Shown piece after piece: positions 1 through 11,839 of a stretch of DNA of 64,000 nucleotides. A model generated the notes under the pieces. That model was not told the DNA's origin. It searched no databases and was given only the letters and a program-made list of their open reading frames with translations. Positions within the stretch are counted from its first letter, which is position 1; each line of letters starts with the position of its first letter. This DNA comes from Microstegium vimineum (Eukaryota > Streptophyta > Magnoliopsida > Poales > Poaceae): positions 6,476,924 through 6,540,923 of the forward strand of contig CM039139.1 of NCBI GenBank assembly GCA_022036555.1. Direction: 5' to 3'. Made by a program: the position numbers and the translations under genes.

Positions 1-2389
1 CAAAGAAAATCTCAAGGACCTCAATAGCTGATGCGCTCTACTCTTCTGTTAGCGTCGTCACATATACATGTCAGTGTGGGGACGCTACATACGGCTACCT
101 AACGGTACATGACGCAGAGCCGAGACAATCACTAAACATGGACCCACCGTGCATAACCAACAATGCTGATGGGCCATTTGACACATATATAGCACACGAT
201 TGACGAAACTAGAGATATTTTTATTTTGTTTTGTGCCGAGAAGCGATCATCTCCTAGAACTCGTCTGAGATAAGTTAGCTTATGGAAGTAGGTAAGCACC
301 CCAAACGGAACTATAGAAAGCCACACTCGTGTAACCTAGCTTATCCCCAATTCCCCACCCTTCGGCAACATGCATGATATGATATGATATACGGTCAACG
401 ATCCAAGGACTATACGTACTTTTCGGGGTCCATACGCCGTCTTTCTCAGGCATCTGGCTGGCAGCCCCACCGTACGTCACTGTTTAAGCAAACCCGTCGT
501 ACTCGTACGCAGCAGCGATCACGGCAGTAGCCAGTAGGCAAAAGGAAGACGCAATGCCATAGTGGCACTGGCACCCGAGACGAGAAGTTCTATACCTTCT
601 TCATCCATGCATGCATGGATAGCCGTATCCGCCTCGTTTCTCGTTGCAGACTTGCAGCACTCCCCTGTCTCAACACCTACAACCAGTCCACCAGTGCGTT
701 GTGCGTAACGGAACGGACCGAACGGTACGCCAGCGGCCATCCGAAAAAAACGCCGTCCTTTAAAAGCCCACGCGCACCGCCGATCACGCCTGACATGTCA
801 CCGTACCGGAGAAGCTGTAGAAGCCGCTGCGGCGGCGGCGGCTGCGCGCGAAAAAGATTAAGCAGGCGCACGCACGGGCACAGGGTCGCCATGCCGGTCA
901 GCTTTCCCTCGCGGCGGACGGGCGGAGGGCCGTGCTCGGGTCGGCGACGCTGACATCCTAACCGACGCAAACGCAACGCGAGGGCGCTAGAGGGGACGCG
1001 CGCGCGTGAGCGTGATCGCCCCCACCAGAACCCCGCGCACCTCATGAGCAGAGATGCCGTCGCATCACCACCGAGTGGAGTGGAGGACCACCACGCTCTG
1101 ATCTCAATCCCATCGTCTTCATGAGGAATACTAGAAGCATTGCGAATTGCGATACGGCACCGCTCCAAACGCAAAGCCCCGGCCGCCGAGCAGGTGCAGG
1201 GTTCCGAGAAGAAGAAAAAAGGTCCTATCGTTTTTGTTGCCTTTCCCACCGTACAGTACCATATATACCAGCAGCAGGGGAAACGAAACAACCAAAGGTT
1301 TTGCCTGAGCTACGACAAACGTATAAAAGGTAAAGCATTTGGCGATAGAATAGACATGGTTTGGCGTTGCTAACCTGAATCGTGCACAAGACAAACAGAC
1401 ACCAGGAATGATAGCCGAATGCTCGCATCAGGAGTAAACAATATTGACATCGATAGCTTGAGGGAGTAGTAGTTGTCCTCTCTAGAACTAGAAGACTGGT
1501 GGAGTAAAGAGTGCCTTTCTTTCTAACATCACAAAGCGATCGATACTAGTGTGGACAGTTCAGAATTAGCTTCAGACATTCAGTAATGAACAAAATCGAT
1601 GACAACCGATAAGGACATTGGGTGCGCCATAATTCTGAGGTACTACACACAGAAAGGCGATCATCAGATCATTTGCAAGCTTTGGCGTTACGAGTGAGAT
1701 CAACCACGTATGACGGAGTATCTGCTGGAAATAGGACTTAAAAATAAAGTAGTAATACAATCACACGGCGTGCCGCGTGCACTTGCAGTTCCGAAAAGGC
1801 CGAACACCCCCTGCCCCTCACACAAACACACACGGATCTCACATGTAAGCAGCTGATTAGCCGGGGCTAATTTTGCAAAAGGTTAAAAAGCCCGCGCCGG
1901 TTAGACTGTCACCGTCAGCCAAATCAAATCGACTGAGCCTAGCTGAAGCTGAAGCTGAAACTGTGTGCCGAGAGCCCTGGCGGGGGCAGAAACCGACGCG
2001 TGTGGTAGGCACCGAGCGGGCCCCGCGCCCTTTACCACCTCACCACCGGCGGGGGCTCCCTTGGCAGCCAGAGTACCGCACGCGGTGATGCCAAGCACCA
2101 ATTGACACGAAATGTTTTCTTCTTTTCCACCCACATTGTTCAAAAAATATATTGGCTGGACGCATTGAGCGGAGGGCGACAAGTAGATGCTAAGTGGGAG
2201 CCGGCAAGGAAAGTGAGATGATCAGAAAAACTAAAGGTTCTTGTAGGAGAAGATGAGGTGCTGCTGGCTTGGAGAAAACAAAAGGAGAAGAGGGAGGGAG
2301 AGGGAGAGGGGGGGGGGGGGGGGGGGGGGATCCATCGACCAAATTTTTATATGTTGATGAGAGCACAATAATGATTTGCAAAAGAATAA
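1..2389. other. intergenic DNA, no gene recognised
   Basis: Mixed-composition DNA without a convincing reading frame. The open frames on both strands at about 615-1430 have arginine/serine/proline-rich translations typical of chance frames in GC-rich DNA and show no family motif. A short alternating patch of GATAT units lies near 376-392 and an ATGCATGC palindrome near 607-615. A long G run occupies about 2310-2330. I see no RNA gene. Confidence 0.5.
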
Positions 2390-2730
2390 GGACTTATTTG
2401 GATCAAAGGATTTGTAAAGGAATTTTGAAGGAATTCATTCCAAAGAAAAGAAATCCTTCCATGGTGTTTGGAATGAAGGAATGTTGATTTCCTTTCCAAA
2501 GGAAAGGAATCCATAGTAGCGCAAAACAAAGAAAATAAAACATCCACTCCAACCCAAGGGAAAGAATCTTTGCTCTCTCTTCCTTCTCATGCTTGTTCCT
2601 CCATTCCAAACAGCTCAAAGTATTTATTCCTGTGTTTTGAAATCCTGTAGTTTTCCACTATTCGCTCAGTCGTATTCCTGCGTTTTTTTCTATTCCTTCG
2701 TTTTGTATTCCTATGTTCCAAACAGACCCT
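2390..2730. mobile_element. MITE-like element with imperfect terminal inverted repeats
   Basis: The left end (GGACTTATTTGGATCAAAGG) and the reverse complement of the right end (AGGGTCTGTTTGGAACATAG) resemble each other over about 20 bases. The segment between is rich in GGAATTC/ATTCC-type words that pair with each other, as in non-coding foldback MITEs of grasses. No open frame is present. The superfamily cannot be fixed because a clean target duplication was not recognised; the TTTGG-containing ends suggest a PIF/Harbinger- or hAT-type origin. Confidence 0.45.
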
Positions 2731-3494
2731 AAAGCGGCGAAGATGGCGAGCGGGAGTGGCAAGAGGCCCCACCGGAGGAAAGGGAGAGGAGGAGGAGGAC
2801 CCCGAAAAGAGAGGCGGTCTTGGGCGGTAGCTCACAAGTCCCGTGTTGCTTGCAGCCACAGAGTCGTCGTTGCCCAGCCGGCTTTAATCCCTCCACGCGA
2901 GCTTGGTTTATCTGCCGTAGTAAGTGCTTAAGCGCGAGCGAAATTGTTGTTAGTGTCAGTCAGTTCGTGCACGGCCAAAAAGATGAGGATTCCAAGTTAC
3001 TCATGTTTGTGAGCGATTGACGGTGACTCGGCCGTTGATGGTACAAGGAACCGGTTCTGTAGGGGCACAGCATTAAGGGTTGTGCAGGTGCGGCATTGGA
3101 CTGACTGACTCTTCATTGAGATGGATGGGTGGATTGTGGATTTGATGAGTGAATGAGCAGACACCCAACGTTGGCAGCGGCCACAGGGAGAGACGAGGAG
3201 CAAATGCTGCAAACTTTGCAATGTCTATTTCTCTGTTCCTTTTATTTATGGTGATGAGGCTGCAAACCTGCAGCTGTAGAGTAGTAGCATACAAATGATG
3301 TGTTTTTTCAGTAACAAGACGATCAAAAGGGAATGGAGGAAGGGATCACTAAGAACGAACATAAACAATCTAACACAAAACATTTAATCCGAACTGCCCA
3401 GGGGTAAAAAAGAAAAAAAAAGAAATTAGAAGCTCAGAATTTGTACGGAGTCGGCCAAAGAAGGAAAAGAATCTTTCTTTTTCGAGTGTTGCGG
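2731..3494. other. 3' flank of the GATL gene
   Basis: There is no coding evidence. Because the GATL gene at 3495-4616 is on the minus strand, its 3' untranslated region and polyadenylation region should lie in the right-hand part of this stretch. The rest is ordinary intergenic sequence. Confidence 0.4.
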
Positions 3495-4616
3495 TTACCG
3501 GGACGCCTCGGCGCCGGCGCCGGCGGGGCCGTACAGGTCGAAGGGTGCCCAGAGCGCATCGAGCGGGCACGGGCGCCCGGCGCCCAGCCGCGCCCATGGC
3601 TTGCCGGACCCTGACCAATGCAGCAGGCTCACGGGTCCCGGGTGTAGGTCTCGGCAGCTGCCCAGGACATTGTCGCCGCCGAGGCCGTGCTGGTTCCACC
3701 GGTGCTCGATCGGCGCCACGTGCCCCGCGAACACCAGCAGGAAGGGCGGCAGCGACCCCAGCTCGTAGATGCGCCCCGGCGGCGACTTTTGTATCTCCAT
3801 CCAACGCTCGATGCGCTGCGTGTAGCCCGCCTGCCGCCACCGCTCCAGGTCGAGCACCATGACCCCCGTGTTGAAGTAGCACGGCCGCCGCCCCACGAAC
3901 GTCCCGGCGAACCGCTGGTCCGACCAGAACCGACCGGTGAAGTACTTGGTGAAGTTGGCGTGACAGTACTCGGGGGCGCCGACGGTGCGGCCGCCGAGGT
4001 CGGTGCGCCAGAGCTTGGCGACGTCGTCGACGAGGACGAGGTCCGAGTCGAGGTAGATGACGCGGCGCACGCAGGGCTCGAGGAGGTCGGCCAGGTAGTT
4101 GCGCGCATAGTTGAGCGGCTGCTCCAGCGCTTGCCGGACCGACGTGGAGATGAGCCCGCGGACGCGCTCGGGGTCGAAGTAGTAGACCTTGAACCGGAGC
4201 TGCGGGAACACCGCGCGGACGAGGTCCCCGAGGCCCGGGTCGGAGACGAGGAAGTGGAAGAAGACGCTCTCGGGGCACCTGGCGTGCTGCACCACCGAGT
4301 GGACCGCGGCGACGGAGCCCCTCAGGTACTCCTCATCCAGCGTAATCGCGATGTGGACGAGCCAAGGGTCGCAGACATTGGCGGCGGTGCCGTTGCCCGA
4401 GCCGGCGCCGCAGTCGGCGGCATTGCGGAACGACGGGGAGCGGCGGAAGGCGATCCCCCAGGCGCCCCCCGCGATCTGGCCCGGGAAGCGGACGCTGCCG
4501 TCGAACTGCGACGACCGGATGGCCTCGGCGGGCGGGAAGGACTGGAGCGACGGCGACAGCACCACCATCACCATGGCGGCGGATAAGATGCCGGACAGGC
4601 GCGCCACCCACAGCAT
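3495..4616 (-). CDS. galacturonosyltransferase-like protein (GATL, GT8 family)
   Basis: A 373-residue, single-exon glycosyltransferase of family GT8, GATL subgroup. These are Golgi/ER type II proteins implicated in pectin and/or xylan synthesis. The N-terminus has a hydrophobic signal-anchor (about residues 5-22) and a short stem with the FPEAIRSSQF-like patch. The catalytic domain starts at about residue 83 (CDPWLVHIAITLD). The metal- and nucleotide-sugar-binding DxD motif is YLDSDLVLVDD (residues 188-198), followed by CYFNTGVMVLDLERW (246-260) and the C-terminal LLHWSGSGKPW (331-341) typical of GT8. Length matches the family (about 340-390). The ATG at 4616 is chosen because it opens directly into the signal-anchor; the frame is open further upstream but reads through a poly-glycine tract. 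Lack of introns is normal for GATL genes. Which paralogue this is cannot be settled by eye. Confidence 0.92.
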   Translation of the reverse strand: MLWVARLSGILSAAMVMVVLSPSLQSFPPAEAIRSSQFDGSVRFPGQIAGGAWGIAFRRSPSFRNAADCGAGSGNGTAANVCDPWLVHIAITLDEEYLRGSVAAVHSVVQHARCPESVFFHFLVSDPGLGDLVRAVFPQLRFKVYYFDPERVRGLISTSVRQALEQPLNYARNYLADLLEPCVRRVIYLDSDLVLVDDVAKLWRTDLGGRTVGAPEYCHANFTKYFTGRFWSDQRFAGTFVGRRPCYFNTGVMVLDLERWRQAGYTQRIERWMEIQKSPPGRIYELGSLPPFLLVFAGHVAPIEHRWNQHGLGGDNVLGSCRDLHPGPVSLLHWSGSGKPWARLGAGRPCPLDALWAPFDLYGPAGAGAEASR

Positions 4617-4790
4617 CGCGCCGCTGTCCCGGCTCGGCCACCGCTTCCTCGCGCTGGCGGCTGCTGCTGCTTCGACCACCCCACCAAAACGCCGTGCAGG
4701 CGCGCTATGGCCTCCAGCGGCAGCGCGGGCTGGCTTTTGGAGGCGGAAACAAAGGGGAACGAACACACAGACAACGGGCAGGCACCCCTC

Positions 4791-4828
<38 letters not shown>

Positions 4829-5557
4829 CCTCCTGGACCTCAATTGGATCGCGTCGCGCTCTCCTGGCAGGTGGCGGATCAGCGCGTGGAGTGGAGGAGA
4901 AGCGAGCGGGAATCCATGCGAGGTCAGGCGAGGTAAATGGGGGTGGATTGCGGAACAGAGCAGCAGGATGCGGCGGCACGCACCAACCCACCGCGCGGCA
5001 GGAAGGCAGGCGATTTCCCCCTTTCGTCCGTGGCCTCGCCTCGCCTGCCACCGCTCGGCTTTTCTCTCTCGGCGCGGTGGCGTGACGGTGGAGTACGCTG
5101 CGATGCTGCGAGCTGCAGCTGCTGCTGCTTATTGTAAAATCTGCCGCTCTGGTTTTGTTTGATTTTGCACGGCGATTCCGGGGGTATCGGGGTTTGTTTC
5201 TCTCCGCCTCGCGTCCCCCACTTTTTTCTCAATCTCTCTCTTGAGGAAGAGGAGACAGGAGAGAGGGGAGCGGCCGAGCGGGAGAGGACGCAGCAGGCGA
5301 GCCCGCCGACTCACCGGCCAGTTTTACCGCTGCGGCGCTGTCCCGGCTGTTGGGGGTTTGATTTGTGCTTATCATGTAGTAACAGAAATTCGAATTACCA
5401 CATTGGCTTACCATTTTGAGTTATTGATTGTTTTTTTTTGTAATAACACGTTTTTAACTCCTACTTTGCACACGAGTTAGACAGGATCAGTCAGAAGAAC
5501 AAGTGAACAACGTCTACTTTGTAGTTCTATTTGATGGTTGTTGTACATGATATATTA
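4617..5557 (-). promoter_or_regulatory. 5' leader and upstream region of the GATL gene
   Basis: This GC-rich stretch precedes the GATL start codon on the minus strand. It holds the G36 run (4792-4827 on the plus strand as C36), runs of CAG/CTG at about 4655-4680 and 5115-5130, and no competing gene. Inference: it contains the transcription start and core promoter, but I cannot point to an unambiguous TATA box. Confidence 0.35.
4792..4827. repeat. uninterrupted C36 homopolymer (G36 on the GATL sense strand)
   Basis: Thirty-six consecutive C residues are read on the plus strand. On the sense strand of the minus-strand GATL gene this is a G run starting about 175 bases upstream of the ATG, so probably in the leader or proximal promoter. 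Such a tract is highly slippage-prone and can form G-quadruplexes. Exact length is likely to vary between plants and between assemblies. Confidence 0.9.
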
Positions 5558-5880
5558 GAGCAACTCCAACAGTTTATCATTTACACTTGACATATCTAAT
5601 TTTGTTAAAAAACTAAAAAACTGGTGGCCAACAGTTTAACATTTGGGCTTGACATTTTTATCAAAGTTGCAAATAAGAGTCCGCATTTGACAATTTGGAG
5701 ACCTTGAAAAGGGGTGATACTTTTTTCCTTCTTTTTTTCACGACTGAACACTCGGCGGCGCCCTTTTTTTCTTTCTTTTTTTCCTTCTTTTTTTTTCACG
5801 GTGGAACACTGGGTGGCGGGGGTTTTTTCCTTCTTTTTTTCGTTTTTGCCAAATCATTATGGAAACTGTTGCAGATTGTA
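5558..5880. mobile_element. MITE-like element next to the LTR insertion
   Basis: The left end begins GAGCAACTCCAACAGTTTAT, a very common start of grass MITEs. The reverse complement of the right end (about 5845-5880) contains GCAACAGTTTCCATAATG, matching the same words. The middle is T-rich with repeated TTTTTTTCCTTC blocks and encodes nothing. The Ty3/gypsy element starts only about 45 bases to the right. Confidence 0.5.
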
Positions 5881-5926
5881 TATTTTTTGTTTTGACATAT
5901 CTATTTCAGAGTTGGCAAATTCCATA

Positions 5927-6483
5927 TGTCGGTGTTTAGAAACTACCCACGAGTAAATTTATACACGTGTCGGGTTCCGAATGGTGAGACAAATAGACAA
6001 GAGGTTTATACTAGTTCAGGCAAGAAATTCCTACGTCCAGTGCGGAGCTGCTCGTGTTCCTTATCTCTGCTTGCAGGGGGCTACAAGCTGGTTCGAGAGA
6101 GGGGGTATGAGGCCCAAGTCTCTGGATGGTGTAGTGAGTGTGTATGCTATCGACTAGCCGTGTTCTTCGGGTGTGTGTGTGAGAGAGATCTCTCTCTCCC
6201 TGAAAGCTTGAGAGTGGAGAGCTCTTCTTTTTCTTTGAGTCATCCCCCATGTCCTCCTTTTATAGTCGCAAGGGGGGCAGGGGGGTTAGAAACATTCGTC
6301 GAGAGATATCTACCTAGGATATCGAGCCCTCTCCTTCTTCGTGAAGGATGTTGTGCATTTATAATACTATATTCTTATTGTCTTCGTACTTGGCCGGAGG
6401 AGAGGAGTCGTGTCGGCTCCTTGTTGCATCGCCGGAGGATAGGGGGGGGGGGGTCCGGCTGAACCCGTAGCGTAGTAGAGGCA
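5927..6483 (-). repeat. left LTR (3' LTR in element orientation)
   Basis: Starts TGTCGGTGTTTAGAAACTAC and ends GTAGCGTAGTAGAGGCA. It matches the right-hand copy at 11840-12394 almost throughout, with scattered substitutions and small indels, including a longer G run near 6443-6453. A CT/GA-rich stretch and a TATA-like TTTATAG lie inside, as expected for an LTR. Confidence 0.88.
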
Positions 6484-9192
6484 TGCAGTTCGTTGTACCA
6501 TTGGATGCCCCGTTTCCTCGCTACACCGGGACGCCCCTCGATGCTGGCCTTCCTTCCTTCTATTATGAGATCGATGAGAAAGCCTTGAAGCAACTAGATG
6601 ATGCTTTCCGTGCCATCAGGATCTTGAGGGAGGCCGGCGTATGTTCGTGCGACGTGATCGGCGGTTATTTCTCCAGAGGGGTGGTGCCCTTGCGCCGACG
6701 GGCGTTGATGCTCTTCCAAATGGCCGAGGACGCGTCTCTTGAGGGGACGGTGTCGGCTCTGGGGACGGCGGATGCGAATGCTGTGGTGGCGCGCGTTCGC
6801 CTGGTCACTGGTTTGACCGGCGCGTCTTATCCTGTCGACGGTGTCCCTAGGATGCTTCCTGACCGGACGACGAAAATCTTGGTATCTTATTTCTTTCCGT
6901 ATTTTTCTTGGTTAATGGAACTCTGTCTCTTTGCTTCCCTGTTATTGACCGATTGCGGAGGTTTCCGCAGGTCGGTCGCGTGGACGTTCGCCCCAGTCCT
7001 CCTCCTCTCTTGACGGTCGCGTCGAGGCGGGCGAACAGGGAGCGTGATGAGAGGGTACGATCACAGAAAATCCGCAGGAGGGATCGCAACCTTCGGAATG
7101 AGGCTCGGAGGGTGAAAGAGGAGAAGGGAGAGGAGGTTTCATCGATGTCAGAGAATACTGACAATGGGGACGACGATCCTACATACTCGGGGTGCTCTCC
7201 TCCTCATGAGGTGGGCAGCCCGTTGTCGCAATCCGAGCCCTCGAGCCCTCCCCTAAGTATGAGTTTACCTGAGGCGGCGAAAGTCTCGGATGACGTTATG
7301 GCGCCGGAGTTGGGTCCCATTCTGACTGATTCTGCCTCACCGGTGCCAGACGACGTACTCGCGGAGTCACGCCCTTAGTCGGTTCTGTCTCCTGAGGTCG
7401 CCCCTGTTCTGGCGCCTTCGGATGTCCCCATGCCCATCGTCGCTTTGCAGGTACCAGAGTCGGGTCGGTAGGAGCCGAAGGTTTCTACCTGTAAGCGTGG
7501 GCCGGCGCTGCTGAACATGTTGTCGGATCCTCCGCCGAAGCGTCCGACGCTGGCCCCGAGGTAAATTTGTTTCGATCTGTTTTACTTTCCCAAGAGCTCG
7601 TATTCCTTGATTCATCGTGCATTTTCTCCAGTCAGAGCGTGGGCCGCTCGACCTTAGCTCCGGCGAAGAGGTTGGCGGCCTCGCGTCCCCAGGGTTCATC
7701 GAGGAACGTGGGTGCCGTCACGCTTGCGGGTCCGAGTGGTATCGGGGGCAAGGCTGACGATGCTACTTTGTCTGAGTTTGGTGTCCCGGCGCCGATGCTT
7801 CTCTGGCGGAAGGCCTTTCATCGGTGACCATTCCGGCGGCGGCTTCACCGTTGCCTCCTTTGCCGATTGTCGGAATCGTTTCGCCCTCGGACCATATGTT
7901 CCTGCCTTGGGTCCTAGCTCCGCGCCAAATTGGATCCCGCTCAGGTGTCCAAATCGTCCTTGTGGAGGCGCGGGAGACGATGGAGATCCTCCCTCCTTTC
8001 CAAATGCTTCCTGGGGAGGTAGCTGCGAGGCCTCGGAACTGACCTGGCCACCCCCTTGTTTGGGCGCGTGTGGACAAACCTGGCATTGTATTCGCCCTGG
8101 ACGACCCTCTTGAAGATTCTCGTCGGAAGGCTACGAACCCAGGCATGCGAGATATGGAGAAGATTTGGGGCGACATGGTAACTCCTAATGTGGAGGTGAC
8201 ATATCCCAACCTCTGTTCTACCTCTCATTCGTTTTACGATGTTTTTCTTATGGCCCTTCCTCCGTAGGCGATATGCGAGAGCAATATCCTCAAGTCGGCT
8301 TTCCTTTACGGGGAGTCCGGGGTTTGGCCGGCCGTCGCTGAGAGCCGTCGGCGAATCGCTGCCCTGGAGGCTGAACTGATCGAGGCTCGCATTCATGTGA
8401 GCAACTTGCGTCAGTCTGGGGAAGTAGCACGCCAGGGGTTCGAGGCTCAGGCGGCGCTCGTAAGGCTGCTGAGGAGATGTTGAGGAACACCGAGGAGGAT
8501 GTGAAGTGCCTAGAGTGCGCCCAGAAGCTGGCTTTGGACCGAACAGAGGTGGAGAAGAACGCGCGTCGTCAGACTGAGGAGGAGAGGGACAATCACCGCG
8601 ACTCCGTCCTCGTCCTGAGCGCCGATTTGCAGTCTGAGCGAGAGGAAGTCAGTCGTCTGCCGGCTCAGACTCGATGCCTTACAGAGGAGCTTGAGGGTGC
8701 GTGCCTTTCTTGAGGTATTCACACTTTTCAGATGCCCGGGGCCGACTGGGGTCACTGGCGGTTGGCGAGAAACGCCTTCAAGAAGAGGTTACGGAGGCGA
8801 AGGCGTTTGCGGCAGAATCCTCTAGCTCGCGGGCAAGGCTAGAGGATGTTCTGATTTCCTCCCTTCAAGACCTTTGAATATCTGTCGACCCTGAAGACTC
8901 TCTTGAAGCGGTTGTTTCCAGCTTTTCTGACCGGGTTGAAGAGTTTGTCAAGGCCGGGATAAAGAGAGGTGCTCTGCGGGCGGTGTCCATTGTGCGTTCT
9001 CATTACCTCGAGCTGGGTTTCCCAGCGATGGGCTTGGGATGGTGTCCTGAGACTACCTCCTCCCTGGTGGCGGAAATTGAGAAGGAGATGGAGCCGGTCA
9101 CGGCCGGGATGCTCCGCACGTTGGAGGATGAGGCCGCTAACGAGGAGGAGGATATCGGCCCAAGCGCTCTCGCACGAACCTCGCAACCCTGA
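6483..9192 (+). pseudogene. antisense intron-containing ORF of a gypsy-type element, decayed
   Basis: Reading opposite to gag, this region looks like an exon-intron gene. A first exon of about 400 bases ends at 6881; a clean GT-AG intron (6882-6970) joins it in frame to a charged, Arg/Glu-rich exon. Further candidate introns are 7561-7632, about 8177-8266 and about 8696-8731. The downstream parts are glutamate/arginine-rich coiled coil, ending with a segment of the type EFVKAGIKRGALRAV...SHYLELGF near 8937-9015. From family knowledge this layout resembles the 'putative gypsy type transposon' proteins encoded antisense in some grass Ty3/gypsy elements. A stop at 7376-7378 and one near 8875 break the frame, so this copy is not functional. 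The function of the family is not established. Confidence 0.6.
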
Positions 9193-9491
9193 TCGTTACC
9201 CTTGTGTCTTTATCTAGCCAATGTCTGTATTATTATATTTGCCGCAAACTTGTGACATGTTCTTCGCGTATACCTGATTTTATTATAGGGGAGCCAGGTA
9301 TACTTTTGCCCTTCTTAATGGCTTTTCGGAGGTATTTAATGCTAATGACTTGAGTATCGATTAACAAACGTTATTTGAAACATAAAGAGAGCGGTGAGTG
9401 TGATCGGATATCAAAGGTATTGATAAGTCCTAGCCGCTCGATGGGGAGGAAGAGGGAGACGATCGCGGGTACCTGTTTGTGGAGTAATTTT

Positions 9492-11786
9492 CTAACGATA
9501 TCGGGGGCAGCGCGCGCCCGGGTTGTCGAGGATGATTGAGACTTCGCTTGCTGAAGTGTGACCGTCATCATCTCCTCCGCCGTGTCTTCCGTTGTCGCCT
9601 TTTTTCTTCACCCACCTTCTCTTTTTCAATCCTCCGTTGAGGAACATCCTCATGAGTTTGCAGTCCTTGAGGGAGTGGCTTACAGAAGTCGCGTGGTTGG
9701 GACAAGGTTGCCCCAACATTTTCTCGAAGTGGTCGTTACCCTGCCCATTCTTCCTCCATGCGCCTTTCCCTTTTGCCATGATGAATGATGGACGAGGCCG
9801 TATCTGGTCCCGACATCTTTCATAGGGATGGGTTGAGGGCATCTAGAAATCCATGACGACGTCGCCGTCGTTTGCCCCCTGGGAGAGCTTGGAAAGTCCA
9901 AGCGAGGCATGAGTCCTCCGGAAATTCTTGATGAAGGATTCCTTCAGGTCTCCCTAGTTTCGAATCCTTCCTTCCGGTAGGTGTTCTAACCATACGCGAG
10001 CTGCGTCAGAGAGGTAAAACGGTAGGTGGCGGATTATAAATTTCTCGTCTACCGCTCCACCCGCCTCGCAGGCGAAACGATAATCCTCCAACCATAATCC
10101 TGGGTCCGAGAGCCCAGCGTATTTTCGGAGGTAAGTCTGTGGCCGGAATCGTGTCGGGATCCGTGCGGCACGTATACGTGGGGAAAAGCATCGTGGCCCG
10201 ACGGAGCCCAGGCTGATACCTTGGTCCTCGCCGGGTTTGTGCCGACCGTCGTTGCACAAGGACTACGCGTGCTGTCAGTCACCGTCGCTCCCTCTATGAT
10301 TGCGACCTGTCTGGTGTGTTTTGACGCCAGAATGACGTCTGACTGGGGCCCGTCCTGGTCCTCGCCGGGTAGAGTTTTTAAGGAGTGACGCGTCTCGGGA
10401 ACTAGGGAAGGCTCCTTCCCTTCGTTGCGCTCAACATTCCGTCGGCCCGACGGTTGTCGGGCCCGGAGGGGTGTGCGGCCTTCTCCCCATCATTCCTTCC
10501 TCGGGCGCGATGGCCTTGGGGGACCCTCTCATGAGTACGGGGGTGACAACTATGCTTTGCCGCCCCTTTGGAGAAGCAAGGGGGGACATGTCATCTCCGT
10601 TTATATGGTGTTGCGTACCCCGAGCTCGGGTTCGGAGGTTACTCGCCGGCCACGGATGTAGCCGCTGCTCGAGGAAGGCGCACTCACCGTTAATCCGACG
10701 ACGGGCGCTGTCAAACCCATCCCGCTGGACTCGAGTGAGATTGGCGTGCGATGGTGCGAGAACTCGCTGGCTCTCGAAAGGGATTTCACCTCCGCCTTCG
10801 TCGCGGTCGACCGCAGCTTCCTCGGGGAGAGCCTCTCTTTCGTCGCACGCGAAGCATTCCCTTAAGAGGGCCTCGTCAATCCTAGGAGTGATGTGTTCAA
10901 CTCTCATACCATCAGTGCCGACGAGGGCTAAGCTGTACTCAGTCGGGAGGTCGCAAAATGAGTCGATGGCTTCCATGAACTCGTCGTTGTTGCCAACGTT
11001 GGTCATCTTCAGAGTGATAAGCCGTTCGAGGGTGGACGCGGCGCTGACAAGGCCGAACGGGTACGTTACAGGGACACCTTCTTCTATCGGCACGCCTCCC
11101 TCGATCCGGATGGCGGCGTCGACGTAGGCGAATGCCTGTCTCTGCGCTCGGGTCGACGAGGGTCGTGGTGCTCTCTGGCCTTTGGAGCGCTAACGTAGCC
11201 TGCCCCGGTGGAGGAGCGGGCGGTCACTGCCCTCAGAGGATTGTTCATCTGAGGCGTAGTACGGCGCTTGCCATGGGACGGACTCCCTTCCCGTGACGAG
11301 GCTGGGGAGGAGACTGCCAACGTGTCCCTTGGCGTCCTGGTGGGCCCTTTCGGTCGAGATGACGGCCTCGAGGCAGGCGTTGCTCGGCGGCGCCTCGTCG
11401 CCATCAGAGCTGGGGTCCGAGTCCAGGAGGTAGTCGTACTGAGAGTGTACGAAACGCGTCACGGCGTGCTCGGCCGTGCGGTTGGTTTCATATTCATCGC
11501 CGTCAGAGTCCCCTATGCCGCTCATGAACACCTCGAGCGGGTGGAGTCCTCTGTTGTCGCTCCTGAGTTCAGTGTGGTTGGACCCAGGGCTTTGTGGCTC
11601 CGGTCCTTCGACCGACGCGTCCCTGCAGGGAGCAGGGAGATCCTCGTTCGACCGTGCCAGGGTGTCGACGACCTGGACCGGCGAGGACAGCACGCAGGTG
11701 ACGGTACCGTCCGCGGAGCAAGCGAACTCCAGGCTCCCGAAGCGGATGACGGCGAGCCCAGGGTCGCCAGAGTTGAAGGTGGCCAT
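9492..11786 (-). pseudogene. Ty3/gypsy gag polyprotein, frameshifted remnant
   Basis: The frame starts at an ATG (11786) about 54 bases downstream of the LTR in element orientation and continues in changing frames to about 9492. Recognisable pieces in order are: an acidic N-terminal segment (to about 11190); a central segment (11093-10431); the gag capsid-like core with LSDPGLWLEDYRFACEAGG and FIIRHLPFYLSDAARVWLEHLPEGRIR (about 10200-9957); and a C-terminal nucleocapsid-like part with CPNHATSVSHSLKDC (about 9700). Frame changes between these pieces show at least three indels. No polymerase follows before the antisense gene region. Confidence 0.75.
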
Positions 11787-11819
11787 TCGGAACCACTAAA
11801 TCGTCGTGACACGCGATGC

Positions 11820-11839
11820 CCCCTACCTGGCGCGCCAAC
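11820..11839 (-). promoter_or_regulatory. primer-binding region adjacent to the LTR
   Basis: Immediately inside the right-hand LTR, in element orientation, lies GTTGGCGCGCCAGGTAGGGG. This motif is typical of the sequence following the 5' LTR in many grass Ty3/gypsy elements and fixes the element on the minus strand. I do not assign the priming tRNA. Confidence 0.6.

Noticed and set aside
677..1291. 204-residue minus-strand frame near the left edge
   Set aside because: No signal, domain or intron evidence; composition typical of a chance frame.
3370..4586. Other long frames overlapping GATL on both strands
   Set aside because: Arg/Ala/Pro-rich shadow frames produced by GC-rich third positions; no motif.
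4617..5051. N-terminal extension of the GATL frame to 518 residues
   Set aside because: The extra 145 residues read through the poly-G tract as poly-glycine and have no family similarity; the ATG at 4616 opens directly into the signal-anchor expected for GATL proteins.
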